A stretch of DNA of 41,248 nt from Clostridia bacterium (GCA_009928785.1 SABY01000024.1:1-41248); one strand, 5' to 3'. Numbered from the stretch's first letter, positions 1 through 8,403 are shown. Notes: generated from the letters alone by a model not told the origin. Numbers and translations are program-made.

Positions 1-325
1 GTGTAAAACCCACCATGAGTTTGATGAGTCCGCTGTAGCCCTCGTAGCTATAGGTGTTTACGGCTATGCCCACAGTTTCTTCGCCGGTGATGCCTTTAAA
101 AAGCAGCAGCGAATCTTTTCCGCTGGCGGGCATCACTGCTTGCGTATCGTAGCTATCGAATGCCGGCATCACCTGCTCGATGGCTTTTTGCTGTTTCATG
201 CGCGCCACCTCGGCAATAGGCTCTTTGGTGAGTTTGTAAACCCCGCTTGCCGCAAGCGATGATACCACCGTGACGATGAGCAGCGTGAGAAACATGTTTG
301 TAAATGTGGATTCTTTTTTTGCCAT
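1..325 (-). CDS. rnfG: Rnf complex subunit RnfG, N-terminal part (gene continues past left edge)
   Basis: This is the first 108 codons of a minus-strand gene starting at an ATG at 325. The protein opens with a short lysine-rich stretch and one hydrophobic segment (about residues 11-30), followed by a periplasmic domain. That matches RnfG, a single-pass membrane flavoprotein of the ion-translocating ferredoxin:NAD oxidoreductase. The covalent-FMN motif (SGAT) of the family would lie beyond the window and cannot be checked. It sits 51 bases downstream of rnfD in the same direction, which fits the usual B-C-D-G-E-A order; rnfE and rnfA are expected further left. The identification rests on N-terminal architecture and operon position. 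Confidence 0.88.
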   Translation of the reverse strand, partial: MAKKESTFTNMFLTLLIVTVVSSLAASGVYKLTKEPIAEVARMKQQKAIEQVMPAFDSYDTQAVMPASGKDSLLLFKGITGEETVGIAVNTYSYEGYSGLIKLMVGFT

Positions 326-376
326 GATGAATGCAGTATTTTTTTTAAATCTTTTTATTAATAAAAAAGCAAACGC

Positions 377-1387
377 TTAACTTTTTACAGCCACCACTTT
401 ACCAAAGCGAACCGGCTTAAAGGCATTATTTATCAATGGTGCAAATGCATTCATGATGAGGATGGCAAAAGAAACGCCTTCGGGGTAGCCGCCCCAAAAA
501 CGGATTACCATCGTAATGACGCCACACCCCACGCCATATACAATTTGCCCGCGCGCCGACATGGGCGAGCTTACCATGTCGGTGGCCATAAAGAAAATCC
601 CCAGCATCAAGCCGCCCGTTACCAAATGGAAAAGCGGATTAACATATTGCGAAGGATCGATGAGCCACATGATGGCAGCAAAGCCAATGGCCGAAACCAG
701 ATAAGCCACAGGAATGTGCCAGGTGATGACGCGGCGGAAAAACATATACACGGCGCCAAGCAGCAGCGCTATGGCCGACATCTCGCCCAGTGATCCTCCC
801 TGAAATCCGATGAGGTAATTGATGTAATCCGGAGCATCGCCCATGATTTGTTGCAGCGCTTCGGGTGCCGGCATTTTACCATTCAATTCTTTGAGAATGC
901 CCAGCGGGGTGGCGCCGGTAATGACGTCGGTGAGTGGGAAGTTGGGCTGCGGAACGGGCCAGGTGGTCATTTGTACCGGAAACGACATCAGCAGAAAAAC
1001 ACGTGCTACCAGCGCAGGATTAAAAGGGTTTTTGCCAATTCCGCCAAAGGCCATTTTGGCAATGCCGATGGCTACGATGGCGCCAATGATAATAATCCAC
1101 CACGGCAGGTTGGCCGGCACGTTGAAAGCAAGCAATACGCCGGTAACGATGGCCGAGCCGTCGTTGATAGTCAGGTCGCCTTTGATGAGATATTTCTGAA
1201 TAAGGTATTCGATGGCCACACAAGCTGCTACCGAAAGCAGCAGCAATCGCACAGCATCGAGGCCAAAAAAGTACAACGACACGAGCATGGCCGGAATCAT
1301 GGCATAAAGCACCGTAAACATGATCTTGCGAACCGATTCGTCGGCATGCACATGCGGTGATCCCGAAATGGTGAGTAGAGATTTCAT
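377..1387 (-). CDS. rnfD: Rnf complex membrane subunit RnfD
   Basis: A 336-residue polytopic membrane protein of the NqrB/RnfD family. It forms part of the membrane path that couples electron flow from ferredoxin to NAD with Na+ or H+ transport. The covalent flavin site is visible as TGATPLG at residues 157-163, with Thr160 as the expected FMN-bearing residue. Long hydrophobic segments run through residues 25-60, 80-112 and 200-325, and the GGIGKNPFNPAL region (about 115-126) is typical of the family. The start ATG lies 3 bases after the rnfC stop, so the two genes are tightly coupled. The length is normal for RnfD and nothing is unusual. Confidence 0.96.
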   Translation of the reverse strand: MKSLLTISGSPHVHADESVRKIMFTVLYAMIPAMLVSLYFFGLDAVRLLLLSVAACVAIEYLIQKYLIKGDLTINDGSAIVTGVLLAFNVPANLPWWIIIIGAIVAIGIAKMAFGGIGKNPFNPALVARVFLLMSFPVQMTTWPVPQPNFPLTDVITGATPLGILKELNGKMPAPEALQQIMGDAPDYINYLIGFQGGSLGEMSAIALLLGAVYMFFRRVITWHIPVAYLVSAIGFAAIMWLIDPSQYVNPLFHLVTGGLMLGIFFMATDMVSSPMSARGQIVYGVGCGVITMVIRFWGGYPEGVSFAILIMNAFAPLINNAFKPVRFGKVVAVKS

Positions 1388-1390
1388 AGC

Positions 1391-2728
1391 TTATTTTTTT
1401 CCTCTCGTTCTGATAATGGTTCCTACTTTGGTTTTTCCCAGCCGGATGTAGTCGAGCAACGGGCGGCCCGACGGGCAGGTGTAATGGCAAGAGCCGCATT
1501 CGATACAATCCATTATGCGATTGTCTTCGGCTTTGTCCCAGTTTTCGTGTGTTACAAGTTGCGCCAGCAGGTAGGGTTCCAGACCCATCGGGCACACGGT
1601 GGTGCACCGCGCACAGCGGATGCAGTTTCGCACAGCCACACGGTGCGCTTCTTCATCGGTCATCAGCAGCACACCCGACGATCCCTTTACTATGGGAGCT
1701 TCTACATCCATCAGCGCTTTGCCCATCATGGGGCCGCCGCCAACAACCTTTCCGAGGTTTTCGGGCAGGCCACCGGCAGCTTCGATCAGCGCACGGATGG
1801 GTGTACCCATACGCACCAGATAGTTACCCGGACGTTTGGCGGCCTTGCCGGTGATGGTTACTATGCGTTCGATCAGTGGCTTATTTTTTTGAACGGCTTC
1901 ATACAGTGCCACTGCGGTTCCCACATTGTCCACCACACAGCCGACCTCGATGGGCAGCTTGCCTGACGGAACTTCACGTCCTGTTACAGCTTTGATGAGT
2001 TGCTTCTCGCCGCCTTGCGGATATTTTACTTTTAACGCCTGCACGCTGATGCCCGGATACTTTTGGCAGAGTGCACTCAGCTTTTCTATGGCGTCGGGTT
2101 TATTGTTTTCGATGCCAATTATGGCTTTTTCCACAACCAGCGCGCGCATCAGGATGGTGATGCCTACCATGAGTTCGTCGCTGCGCTCGATCATCAGTCG
2201 GTGGTCGGAGGTAAGATAAGGTTCGCATTCCACGCCATTGATGAGCAGCAGCTCCGCTTTTTTTCCTTCGGGCACCATCATTTTCACATACACCGGAAAT
2301 GTGGCGCCGCCCAAACCTACCACGCCCATATTGTGGATGCGGTCGATGATTTCTTTTTTTGAGAGCGTTACCTCACGCAGCAGGTCGGACGAAGTGTCGA
2401 TGTCTTCCATCCATTCGTCGTCGGTGGTTTCGATGATAACGCTGGTGCGCTTGTATCCTGACTGATCCATCACTACGTCTATCTTTGCCACTTTGCCGGT
2501 GGCGGGCGAATGGATGTTGGCGGAGATAAAACCGGTAGCTTTGGCAAGCAGTTGCCCGGTTTTTACCAGGTCGCCGCGCTTGACGAGTACTGCTGCCGGA
2601 GATCCAAGATGCTGCGACACAGGCACCGTTATGGTCTTGGGCAGCGGCAGTGTAAGGATGGCTTCAGCCGCCGAAATTTTTTGTTCGGGAGGATGAACGC
2701 CTCCCATTACGAAAGTTTTCAAACCCAT
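1391..2728 (-). CDS. rnfC: Rnf complex NADH-side subunit RnfC
   Basis: A 445-residue soluble subunit that contacts NAD(H) on the cytoplasmic side of the Rnf complex. The N-terminal part (to about residue 85) looks like the barrel-sandwich domain. A GLGGATFP motif near residue 138 marks the flavin/NADH-binding fold shared with the 51-kDa subunit of complex I. Two four-cysteine clusters follow near the C-terminus (C369, C372, C375, C379 and C408, C411, C414, C418), each suited to one 4Fe-4S centre. It lies between rnfB and rnfD in the same direction. The length is standard and the ATG at 2728 gives the expected N-terminus, starting MGLKTF. Confidence 0.96.
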   Translation of the reverse strand: MGLKTFVMGGVHPPEQKISAAEAILTLPLPKTITVPVSQHLGSPAAVLVKRGDLVKTGQLLAKATGFISANIHSPATGKVAKIDVVMDQSGYKRTSVIIETTDDEWMEDIDTSSDLLREVTLSKKEIIDRIHNMGVVGLGGATFPVYVKMMVPEGKKAELLLINGVECEPYLTSDHRLMIERSDELMVGITILMRALVVEKAIIGIENNKPDAIEKLSALCQKYPGISVQALKVKYPQGGEKQLIKAVTGREVPSGKLPIEVGCVVDNVGTAVALYEAVQKNKPLIERIVTITGKAAKRPGNYLVRMGTPIRALIEAAGGLPENLGKVVGGGPMMGKALMDVEAPIVKGSSGVLLMTDEEAHRVAVRNCIRCARCTTVCPMGLEPYLLAQLVTHENWDKAEDNRIMDCIECGSCHYTCPSGRPLLDYIRLGKTKVGTIIRTRGKK

Positions 2729-2770
2729 GTTTTTGTTGTTATGAGATTGTGTGCATTTTTTTATTAAAAA

Positions 2771-3688
2771 CTAATGAACCTGCGACATGTCGGGTTGCTG
2801 TGGTGGCATTGGGGCAGGGTCGGGGTCTTTGGGCGCATCATCCTTGGCTTTTTCCGGTCGTTCTTTGCGCGGCGGAAAGTTAATTTCGAGGATGGCATTG
2901 GTTGGGCAAACCGGCGCGCATTTTCGGCAGAGCTTGCATTTTTCCGGGTCGATATAGGCCAGATTGTTTTCCATGGTAATGGCATCGAACGGACAAACTT
3001 TAACACAGGCGCCACAGCCGATGCACGCCACTGCGCAGTTTTTGCGTGCATGCACACCTTTTTCTTCGTTAACACAACTGACGTAGATGCGGCGCTCTTT
3101 TTTGCCTTTGGGTCGCAGCTCAAAAATGTTGCGTGGGCACGCTTTTACACAGGCACCACACGCCACACAGTTGTCGTCGATAACAACAGGGAGGCCGGTT
3201 TTGGGGTCCATGTACATCGCGTCGAAGGCACAGGAGTCAACGCAGTCGGCCAGGCCGAGACAGCCATAGGGGCATCCGCTTTCGCCTGAAAAAAGACCAT
3301 GGGCAAAAGCACAGGTGGAAGCTCCTTCGTAATTTGCCTTTTTAGGCGCATGAGCGTATGAGCCGCTACAGCGCAGAACGGCCACGAGTGGTTCTTTTTC
3401 TTCGGCCTCCAGGCCCAAAATGCGCGCCACCGCTTTCATGGTTTCATTGCCGCCCACCGGACAGTTAAACCCGTCCATATTTCCGGCATTTACCACCGCC
3501 TCGGCAAAAGCGCGGCAGCCGGCATAGCCACAGCCACCGCAGTTGGCGCCGGGCACCAGCTCTTCTACTGCGTCGATGCGCGGGTCTTCGATCACTTTAA
3601 ACTTTTGCGCCACAAAGTACAATATCACGGCTGCAGCTACACCGATGGCGCTCAGGGAGATTACTGCATAAATCATTACATCGTTCAC
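2771..3688 (-). CDS. rnfB: Rnf complex ferredoxin-like subunit RnfB
   Basis: A 305-residue iron-sulfur protein, the probable entry point for electrons from reduced ferredoxin. It has one N-terminal membrane anchor (about residues 5-27). A Fe4S domain follows with the C-x2-C-x4-C-x17-C spacing at C50, C53, C58 and C76. Several ferredoxin-type cysteine clusters then occupy about residues 140-275. The tail is proline- and charge-rich. The chosen start is a GTG at 3688, which gives a complete anchor; an in-frame ATG four codons later (3676) is the alternative. It is the first gene of the operon, and a promoter-like motif lies about 80 bases upstream. Confidence 0.95.
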   Translation of the reverse strand: MNDVMIYAVISLSAIGVAAAVILYFVAQKFKVIEDPRIDAVEELVPGANCGGCGYAGCRAFAEAVVNAGNMDGFNCPVGGNETMKAVARILGLEAEEKEPLVAVLRCSGSYAHAPKKANYEGASTCAFAHGLFSGESGCPYGCLGLADCVDSCAFDAMYMDPKTGLPVVIDDNCVACGACVKACPRNIFELRPKGKKERRIYVSCVNEEKGVHARKNCAVACIGCGACVKVCPFDAITMENNLAYIDPEKCKLCRKCAPVCPTNAILEINFPPRKERPEKAKDDAPKDPDPAPMPPQQPDMSQVH

Positions 3689-3767
3689 GTTTCAGCTCTT
3701 TTTGGTTGGTACTGAAATATTTTTCTTAAAATCACCACCAGGTCTCTGACGATCATTTTGAGAAAGG

Positions 3768-3775
3768 CAAAATTA
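3768..3775 (-). promoter_or_regulatory. Candidate promoter -7 element for the rnf operon
   Basis: On the minus strand this octamer reads TAATTTTG, an exact match to the Bacteroidota -7 consensus TAnnTTTG. It leaves a leader of roughly 70 bases before the rnfB GTG. The matching -33 element is not clear. Confidence 0.5.
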
Positions 3776-3889
3776 TAACAAAACTTAATTTTTGGCTTTA
3801 GAAGTGGTAATTTAAAATCAATGAAAATAGTGAGTGCTGTTATTGCTGTTTTTAATATAGGATTTGCTGACAAAAGATTTTGCAATTTA

Positions 3890-3952
3890 AAATCAGCATT
3901 TCGATACGCTGTTGATAAAACTACCATCAGAGATTTCGCGTATGAATAACAT
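3890..3952 (+). pseudogene. Remnant of an antitoxin 3' end and toxin start (partial duplicate of the module downstream)
   Basis: Positions 3914-3953 match 4233-4272 with about five differences in 40 bases. Read in frame, 3914-3949 encodes DKTTIRDFAYE and a stop, almost the same as the tail of the antitoxin-like gene at 4059-4268 (DKTNIRDFAYE). An overlapping ATG at 3942 begins MNNI, as the toxin start at 4261 begins MNSI. Similarity to the intact antitoxin is lost upstream of about 3911, and a palindrome interrupts the toxin frame at 3953. What remains is a fossil junction of a second toxin-antitoxin copy. Confidence 0.6.
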
Positions 3953-3985
3953 AACCCTGACAGGGCTTAAAGCCCTGTCAGGGTT
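3953..3985. repeat. Perfect 33-bp palindrome (REP-like)
   Basis: Two 16-base arms (AACCCTGACAGGGCTT and its exact reverse complement) surround a single A. It begins four codons after the start codon of the toxin remnant. There is no T-tract, so it does not look like a terminator. Palindromes built from CCCTGACAGGG are, from memory, widespread in Bacteroidota genomes as interspersed elements; that was not checked by search. Confidence 0.75.
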
Positions 3986-4058
3986 GAACTTTTTGGGAAA
4001 CCCTGTTTATTATTTATCAAAAAAATTAAAGTTGTACGTTTGTAAAAAAGTAAAAACT

Positions 4059-4268
4059 ATGAATACATGCACATTTCAAACTAAATTGGAGAGCAACGTC
4101 CTACAGCTTACCGGTATTGATAATTTAATTGGTAAAGAGGTGATCATATCCATTATTGAGATTCCAACGCAAATAGATAAGAAAAAACGCAGATGGAATT
4201 TTCTTGGCGCTGTAAACTTGAATATGCAAATGGATAAGACTAACATTAGAGACTTCGCGTATGAATAG
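4059..4268 (+). CDS. Antitoxin-like small protein (partner of a PIN-domain toxin)
   Basis: A 69-residue protein starting at the ATG at 4059. The reading frame is open further upstream, but that part is the palindrome and remnant DNA and is unlikely to be translated. It resembles small Bacteroidota proteins that precede PIN toxins: a hydrophobic IGKEVIISIIEIP core, a basic KKKRRW patch, and a C-terminal DKTNIRDFAYE tail. Its last codons overlap the start of the PIN gene by 8 bases, the usual sign of translational coupling in a toxin-antitoxin operon. Because the partner toxin is broken, the antitoxin may have no present target. DNA binding is assumed from the family, not seen. Confidence 0.6.
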   Translation: MNTCTFQTKLESNVLQLTGIDNLIGKEVIISIIEIPTQIDKKKRRWNFLGAVNLNMQMDKTNIRDFAYE

Positions 4269-4654
4269 CATATTACTCGATACCAATGTTTTAATTTATG
4301 CTTTTGATGAATCTTCTGAGTTTCACCAAAAGTCGGTAGTTGTTCGTTGCAACGAAGAACATTTCTGAATTTTTTGCCGTTTGCTCAAAACTTAATATTA
4401 ACATACACAAAACGCTTGGTTTTTATGCAGATATTAAAGCGAATTGTGAAATTCTGAAACCAAATGATTACAGCTTAAGCATTTTTGAGTCATTAATAAG
4501 AAAGTACAATCCTCGAGGAAACAGGGTGTATGATATCGAAATTGTTTCGCTAATGCTGACAAATGGTCTTACAAAAGTAGCAACTGCTAATCTATGTGAT
4601 TTCAACGATATTGATGAAATCGAAGTGGTTGAGGTAAAGGTTAATCACGTCTAA
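4261..4654 (+). pseudogene. PIN-domain toxin (VapC-like), frameshifted
   Basis: The first frame, from the ATG at 4261, encodes MNSILLDTNVLIYAFDESS, a classic PIN-domain N-terminus with the first acidic metal ligand in LLDTN. It stops at 4368. The rest of the domain is in the +1 frame from about 4340 to 4654, with LFVATKNISEFFAV (the second acidic residue in ISEF), then YDIEIVSLML and ATANLCDFNDI near the end. The loop normally found between the two halves looks shortened, so a small deletion near 4330-4345 probably caused the shift. No single frame covers the fold, so an active RNase is unlikely. Confidence 0.75.
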
Positions 4655-4783
4655 ATTGTTTTGGAAGTAACATAGGTGAAATGATGAAAATTTACCTGAC
4701 ATTTAATATCCCTGATAAATTTTTCTACAGCTAACTAAAACTAACAGCGACGCCATTTGGTGCTTTGATGTGTTAATACCGTT

Positions 4784-4791
4784 TAGCTTTG
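4784..4791 (+). promoter_or_regulatory. Candidate promoter -7 element for pruA
   Basis: TAGCTTTG matches TAnnTTTG exactly and lies 73 bases before the pruA ATG. TTTG tracts at 4756 and 4764 are possible -33 elements. Confidence 0.45.
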
Positions 4792-4864
4792 CAGGCGATA
4801 TGTTTTGCGAAGCATAACGATATTATTTATTTGAATGAATTATTAATAAAAAATAAAATACACC

Positions 4865-6493
4865 ATGCAAAAGAGTATGTTTTTCGTTCCACCGGCTAAG
4901 AATGAGCCTGTGTTGACCTACAAGCCAGGCTCCGATGAGCGCACAAAATTGGTTGAAGCCATTAAAATAGCCAAATCGGAAGTAGTGGATGTACCCATGA
5001 TCATTGATGGCAAGGAAGTGCGCACAGGCAATCGTCAGGAGCTTCGTCCGCCGCATGAGCGCAACCATCTGTTGGGTCATTTTCATCGGGGTGATGAGGA
5101 GCACGTAAAAATGGCCATCGACGCTGCCCTGGCTGCACGCGAAAAGTGGTCGGAATTGTCGTGGAAGCAGCGCGCCTCTATATTTCTAAAAGCTGCCGGC
5201 ATGATTTCGGGCCCTTACCGGGCGCGTCTTAATGCTGCAACCATGCTGGGACAGAGCAAGTCGGCACACCAGGCCGAGATTGATTCGGCATGTGAGCTGG
5301 CTGATTTCCTTCGGTTCAACGTGCAATATATGACCGAGATTTACAACGACCAGCCCGACAGCAGTGAGCTGGTATGGAACCGCCTGGAGCAGCGCGCACT
5401 CGAAGGATTTGTTTTTGCCCTCACGCCTTTCAACTTTACAGCTATCGCCGGCAACCTGCCATCGGCGCCGGCTATGATGGGCAACACGGTGGTGTGGAAA
5501 GCCGCCGATACACAAATTTACTCCGCACGTATTATCATGGAAATTTTTATGGAAGCCGGTTTGCCCGATGGCGTCATAAACTTGATCTTTGTAAGAGGGC
5601 CGGTGGCCGGAAAGGTTATTTTTTCGCATCCCGATTTTGCCGGCATTCATTTTACCGGAAGCACTGCGGTATTTCAACATATTTGGAAAGAAATTGGCAA
5701 CAATATTTCCAAATACAAATCCTACCCACGCATCGTGGGCGAAACAGGTGGAAAAAACTTTGTGCTGGCACACCAGTCGGCCAATCCGGTGCAGGTGGCT
5801 ACCGCCATCACACGGGGCGCCTTCGAATACCAGGGACAGAAATGTTCGGCGGTATCGCGGGCGTATATTCCCGACACCATGTGGGAGGAAGTGCTGAAGG
5901 AGATAAAAATGGATTTTGAAACCATCAAAATGGGTACCGTTGAGAAATTTACCAATTTTGTGAATGCCGTTATCGACGAGGCTTCTTTTGACAAACTTGC
6001 CGGAGTAATCGACCGTGCACGCAAAGATAGCCAGGTCGAGATCATTCAGGGCGGCCATTACGACAAGAGCGAAGGATTTTTTATAGAGCCTACCATTTTG
6101 CTCACCACCGATCCGCATTATGTCACGATGGAAGAAGAGCTTTTTGGTCCGATTCTCACCATTTATGTTTACGACCACAACAAGTTTGACGAAATACTCG
6201 AAGTAATCGACAATACCTCCATTTATGCACTCACCGGAAGTATTTTTTCAAAAGACCGCTATGTGGTAGAGCACGCGATGAGACGGCTGAAACATGCTGC
6301 CGGCAATTTTTATATCAACGACAAGCCAACGGGTGCAGTCGTAAATCAGCAGCCTTTTGGCGGTGCACGCGGTTCGGGCACCAACGACAAAGCCGGCTCA
6401 ATGATTAACCTGCTGCGATGGGTAAGCCCGCGCACCATCAAAGAATGCTTCCTGCCGCCGGTAAGTTATAAATATCCTTTTATGGAAGATTAG
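4865..6493 (+). CDS. pruA: L-glutamate gamma-semialdehyde (1-pyrroline-5-carboxylate) dehydrogenase
   Basis: A 542-residue NAD-dependent aldehyde dehydrogenase that oxidises glutamate semialdehyde to glutamate, the second step of proline breakdown. Signature residues are visible: Glu293 in VGETGGKNF and the nucleophile Cys327 in GQKCSA, with FTGSTAVF of the cofactor-binding region at about 263-270. The N-terminus and length match the monofunctional P5C dehydrogenase type rather than the PutA fusion. No proline dehydrogenase is adjacent. It is a single-gene unit with a candidate promoter upstream and a strong hairpin terminator about 28 bases after the stop. Confidence 0.95.
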   Translation: MQKSMFFVPPAKNEPVLTYKPGSDERTKLVEAIKIAKSEVVDVPMIIDGKEVRTGNRQELRPPHERNHLLGHFHRGDEEHVKMAIDAALAAREKWSELSWKQRASIFLKAAGMISGPYRARLNAATMLGQSKSAHQAEIDSACELADFLRFNVQYMTEIYNDQPDSSELVWNRLEQRALEGFVFALTPFNFTAIAGNLPSAPAMMGNTVVWKAADTQIYSARIIMEIFMEAGLPDGVINLIFVRGPVAGKVIFSHPDFAGIHFTGSTAVFQHIWKEIGNNISKYKSYPRIVGETGGKNFVLAHQSANPVQVATAITRGAFEYQGQKCSAVSRAYIPDTMWEEVLKEIKMDFETIKMGTVEKFTNFVNAVIDEASFDKLAGVIDRARKDSQVEIIQGGHYDKSEGFFIEPTILLTTDPHYVTMEEELFGPILTIYVYDHNKFDEILEVIDNTSIYALTGSIFSKDRYVVEHAMRRLKHAAGNFYINDKPTGAVVNQQPFGGARGSGTNDKAGSMINLLRWVSPRTIKECFLPPVSYKYPFMED

Positions 6494-6520
6494 AGGATTT
6501 TCGATTGTATGTGATATCCA

Positions 6521-6553
6521 AAAATCGCCGGCTGTGTGCCGGCGATTTTTTTT
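6521..6553 (+). terminator. Rho-independent terminator of pruA
   Basis: An ATCGCCGGC / GCCGGCGAT stem with a short TGTGT loop, followed by a run of eight or nine T. It lies 28 bases after the pruA stop. Confidence 0.85.
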
Positions 6554-6614
6554 CCCGCCTCCAGACTTAAAATCATCGTTATTCTTTTGACTTCCTGATC
6601 ATACGGAATGACTG

Positions 6615-6655
6615 GATTAAAAAAAGCTGCCCCTAAGGACAGCCTTTTTTTTATA
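6615..6655. terminator. Terminator between the convergent pruA and DUF1015 genes
   Basis: A GCTGCCC / GGACAGC hairpin with one mismatch, an A-run on the left and a T-run on the right, so it can work in both directions. It is 24 bases beyond the stop of the minus-strand DUF1015 gene, its likely main user. Confidence 0.65.
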
Positions 6656-6678
6656 AATGAACAGATCAAAATCCATTG

Positions 6679-7923
6679 TTAGTCCAGCCGGTGCACTACC
6701 AGGCCGCTGCGCAGTTTGGGTTCAAACCAGGTAGTTTTGGGCGGCATAATGTTACCGGTGTCGGCGATGGTAATCAGTTGCTTCATCGACACAGGGAAAA
6801 GGGCAAATGCTGCTTTCATCTCGCCTGAATCGACGCGTTTTTGCAGTTCACCCAGTCCGCGTATGCCGCCCACAAAGTCGATGCGGTCGGAGGTGCGCAG
6901 GTCTTTTATGTCGAGTGGGTCGAGCACCAGATGCGAAAGTATGGTGACGTCGAGCACCCCGATAGGATCGTTGTCATCATAGGTTCCCTGACGCGCCGTC
7001 AGCGAGTACCATTTGCCCGCCATATACATGCTGAAGTTGTGCAGGCGGTTGGGTTTGTAAATTTCCTTTCCCACCTCAGTTACTTCAAAGTTCTCTTTGA
7101 GCATCTCCAAAAACGCTGCATCGCTCATTCCATTCAGATCAGTCACCACGCGGTTGTAGTCGATGATGGTGAGCTGATTGTCGGGGAAGTGTACGGCCAG
7201 GAAATAGTTGTATTCTTCTTTGCCGGTATGGTTGGGATTGTTGAGTTTTTTCTCATTGCCCACCAAAGCGGCGGCAGCGGTGCGGTGGTGCCCGTCGGCA
7301 ACGTAGGTAGCAGGTATGGTGGCAAAAAAGCTGATAAGTTGGTCGATAACTTTTTTATCGTCAACCACCCAGAAGTGGTGGCCAAAACCGTCGTCGGCAG
7401 TAAAATCGTATTCGGCATCGTGTTCGCGTACCCATTTGGCAACTATCTCATCTATTTTGTCGTGGGCAGGATAGGTAAAAAACACCGGTTCCATGTTGGC
7501 GTTGGTGATGCGCACGTGTTTCATGCGGTCTTCTTCTTTCACTTTTCGCGTAAGCTCATGTTTTTTTATTACATTATTCAAGTAGTCATCCACGGCAGCA
7601 CATCCCACCAGGCCATATTGCGTTTTGCCATTCATGGTTTGTGCATAAATATACAGATAGTCTTCTTTGTCGGGTGCCAGCCAGCCTTTGCTTAGGAAGG
7701 CTTCAAAATTCTCGCGTGCTTTGTCGTACACCTCCTGAGCGTAATGGTCGGTATCGGCAGGCAGATCAATTTCGGGTTTGATGATGTGAAGCAGCGAGTA
7801 GTCGTTGCCGCGTGCTTCCTCTCTGGCTTCTTCGGAGTTGAGGACGTCGTAAGGCCGCGAAGCCAGTTGTGCGGCTATTTCTTTGGGTGGGCGCAGCCCT
7901 TTAAAAGCTTTTAGTTGTGCCAT
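6679..7923 (-). CDS. DUF1015 family protein linked to serine biosynthesis genes
   Basis: A 414-residue soluble protein of the DUF1015 family, with the hallmark N-terminus (FKGLRPP then RPYDVLNSEEAR), LLHIIKPE near residue 45, and the motif YVADGHHRTAAA in the middle. The HHR motif suggests phosphate or nucleotide chemistry, and related proteins have been described as kinase-like, but no activity can be assigned from sequence alone. In Bacteroidales this family commonly sits beside serC and serA, as here, which hints at a role in serine or phosphoserine metabolism. The gene starts at ATG 7923, 44 bases after the four-helix-bundle gene, and is followed by a bidirectional terminator. Confidence 0.88.
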   Translation of the reverse strand: MAQLKAFKGLRPPKEIAAQLASRPYDVLNSEEAREEARGNDYSLLHIIKPEIDLPADTDHYAQEVYDKARENFEAFLSKGWLAPDKEDYLYIYAQTMNGKTQYGLVGCAAVDDYLNNVIKKHELTRKVKEEDRMKHVRITNANMEPVFFTYPAHDKIDEIVAKWVREHDAEYDFTADDGFGHHFWVVDDKKVIDQLISFFATIPATYVADGHHRTAAAALVGNEKKLNNPNHTGKEEYNYFLAVHFPDNQLTIIDYNRVVTDLNGMSDAAFLEMLKENFEVTEVGKEIYKPNRLHNFSMYMAGKWYSLTARQGTYDDNDPIGVLDVTILSHLVLDPLDIKDLRTSDRIDFVGGIRGLGELQKRVDSGEMKAAFALFPVSMKQLITIADTGNIMPPKTTWFEPKLRSGLVVHRLD

Positions 7924-7967
7924 ATTTGTTATAGATAGAAATTTTAGTTTTTTAAAAAAATAAATGA

Positions 7968-8366
7968 TTACCTCTCTTCATAGTTGGCGCTACGCTGCAA
8001 CGAGCCGATCAGGGCGCCGATCATTTTGGTGAGTTCCATGAGCTGTCCGCGCGATTCGTCGCTGGACATTTCGGTGAGGTAGTTGAGTTTGTATGCCAAT
8101 GCAGTATATACTACGCAGTCGCGGATTGAGCTTTTGGCCAGCTTGAGGTAATACACAAATTGTGGTTTGTTGCGCGAGGAGCCTTCGGCAATTTGCAATG
8201 CGATGGCCTGGGCGGTGGTGGTAAACTTAACGGTTAGATTTTGCATCTCATTTTCAGGAAAAAGAGTGCAAATTGAATGAACCCATTCCACATACTCCAA
8301 TGCTTTGTGATATACCCTCAGGTCTTCAAACCTGAAGAATGTGAAATTCTTATCGACTTCTTCCAT
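7968..8366 (-). CDS. Four-helix-bundle protein (S23 / IVS-encoded family)
   Basis: A 132-residue, predominantly helical protein of the TIGR02436 / S23-type four-helix-bundle family. The family pattern is visible: FEDLRVYHKALE at residues 14-25, an IAEGSSRNKPQFVYYLKLAKSS-type segment in the middle, and a hydrophobic helix at about 118-127 (MIGALIGSLQ). Members were first noticed inside 23S rRNA intervening sequences, but many are free-standing and of unknown function. Here the gene lies between serA and the DUF1015 gene, downstream of a terminator, so it may belong to a separate transcript with DUF1015. No promoter motif was found. Confidence 0.85.
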   Translation of the reverse strand: MEEVDKNFTFFRFEDLRVYHKALEYVEWVHSICTLFPENEMQNLTVKFTTTAQAIALQIAEGSSRNKPQFVYYLKLAKSSIRDCVVYTALAYKLNYLTEMSSDESRGQLMELTKMIGALIGSLQRSANYEER

Positions 8367-8403
8367 AGCTCATGTTTTTTTAGGGTTTAATACCAATAAG
8401 GTT

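Noticed and set aside
3685..3927. An 80-codon minus-strand open frame upstream of rnfB
   Set aside because: It covers the probable rnf promoter, is AT-biased low-complexity sequence, and shows no recognisable motif.
4261..4654. Programmed frameshifting in the PIN gene
   Set aside because: No slippery heptamer or downstream stimulatory structure was seen, and the loop between the halves looks shortened, which fits a deletion.
5186..6178. A 330-codon minus-strand frame inside pruA
   Set aside because: It is antisense to a complete gene with clear catalytic motifs; its composition (His/Arg-rich, no domain) is that of a shadow frame.
6841..7695. A 284-codon plus-strand frame opposite the DUF1015 gene
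   Set aside because: It is antisense to a recognised protein, is rich in Val, His and Phe, and has no family signature.
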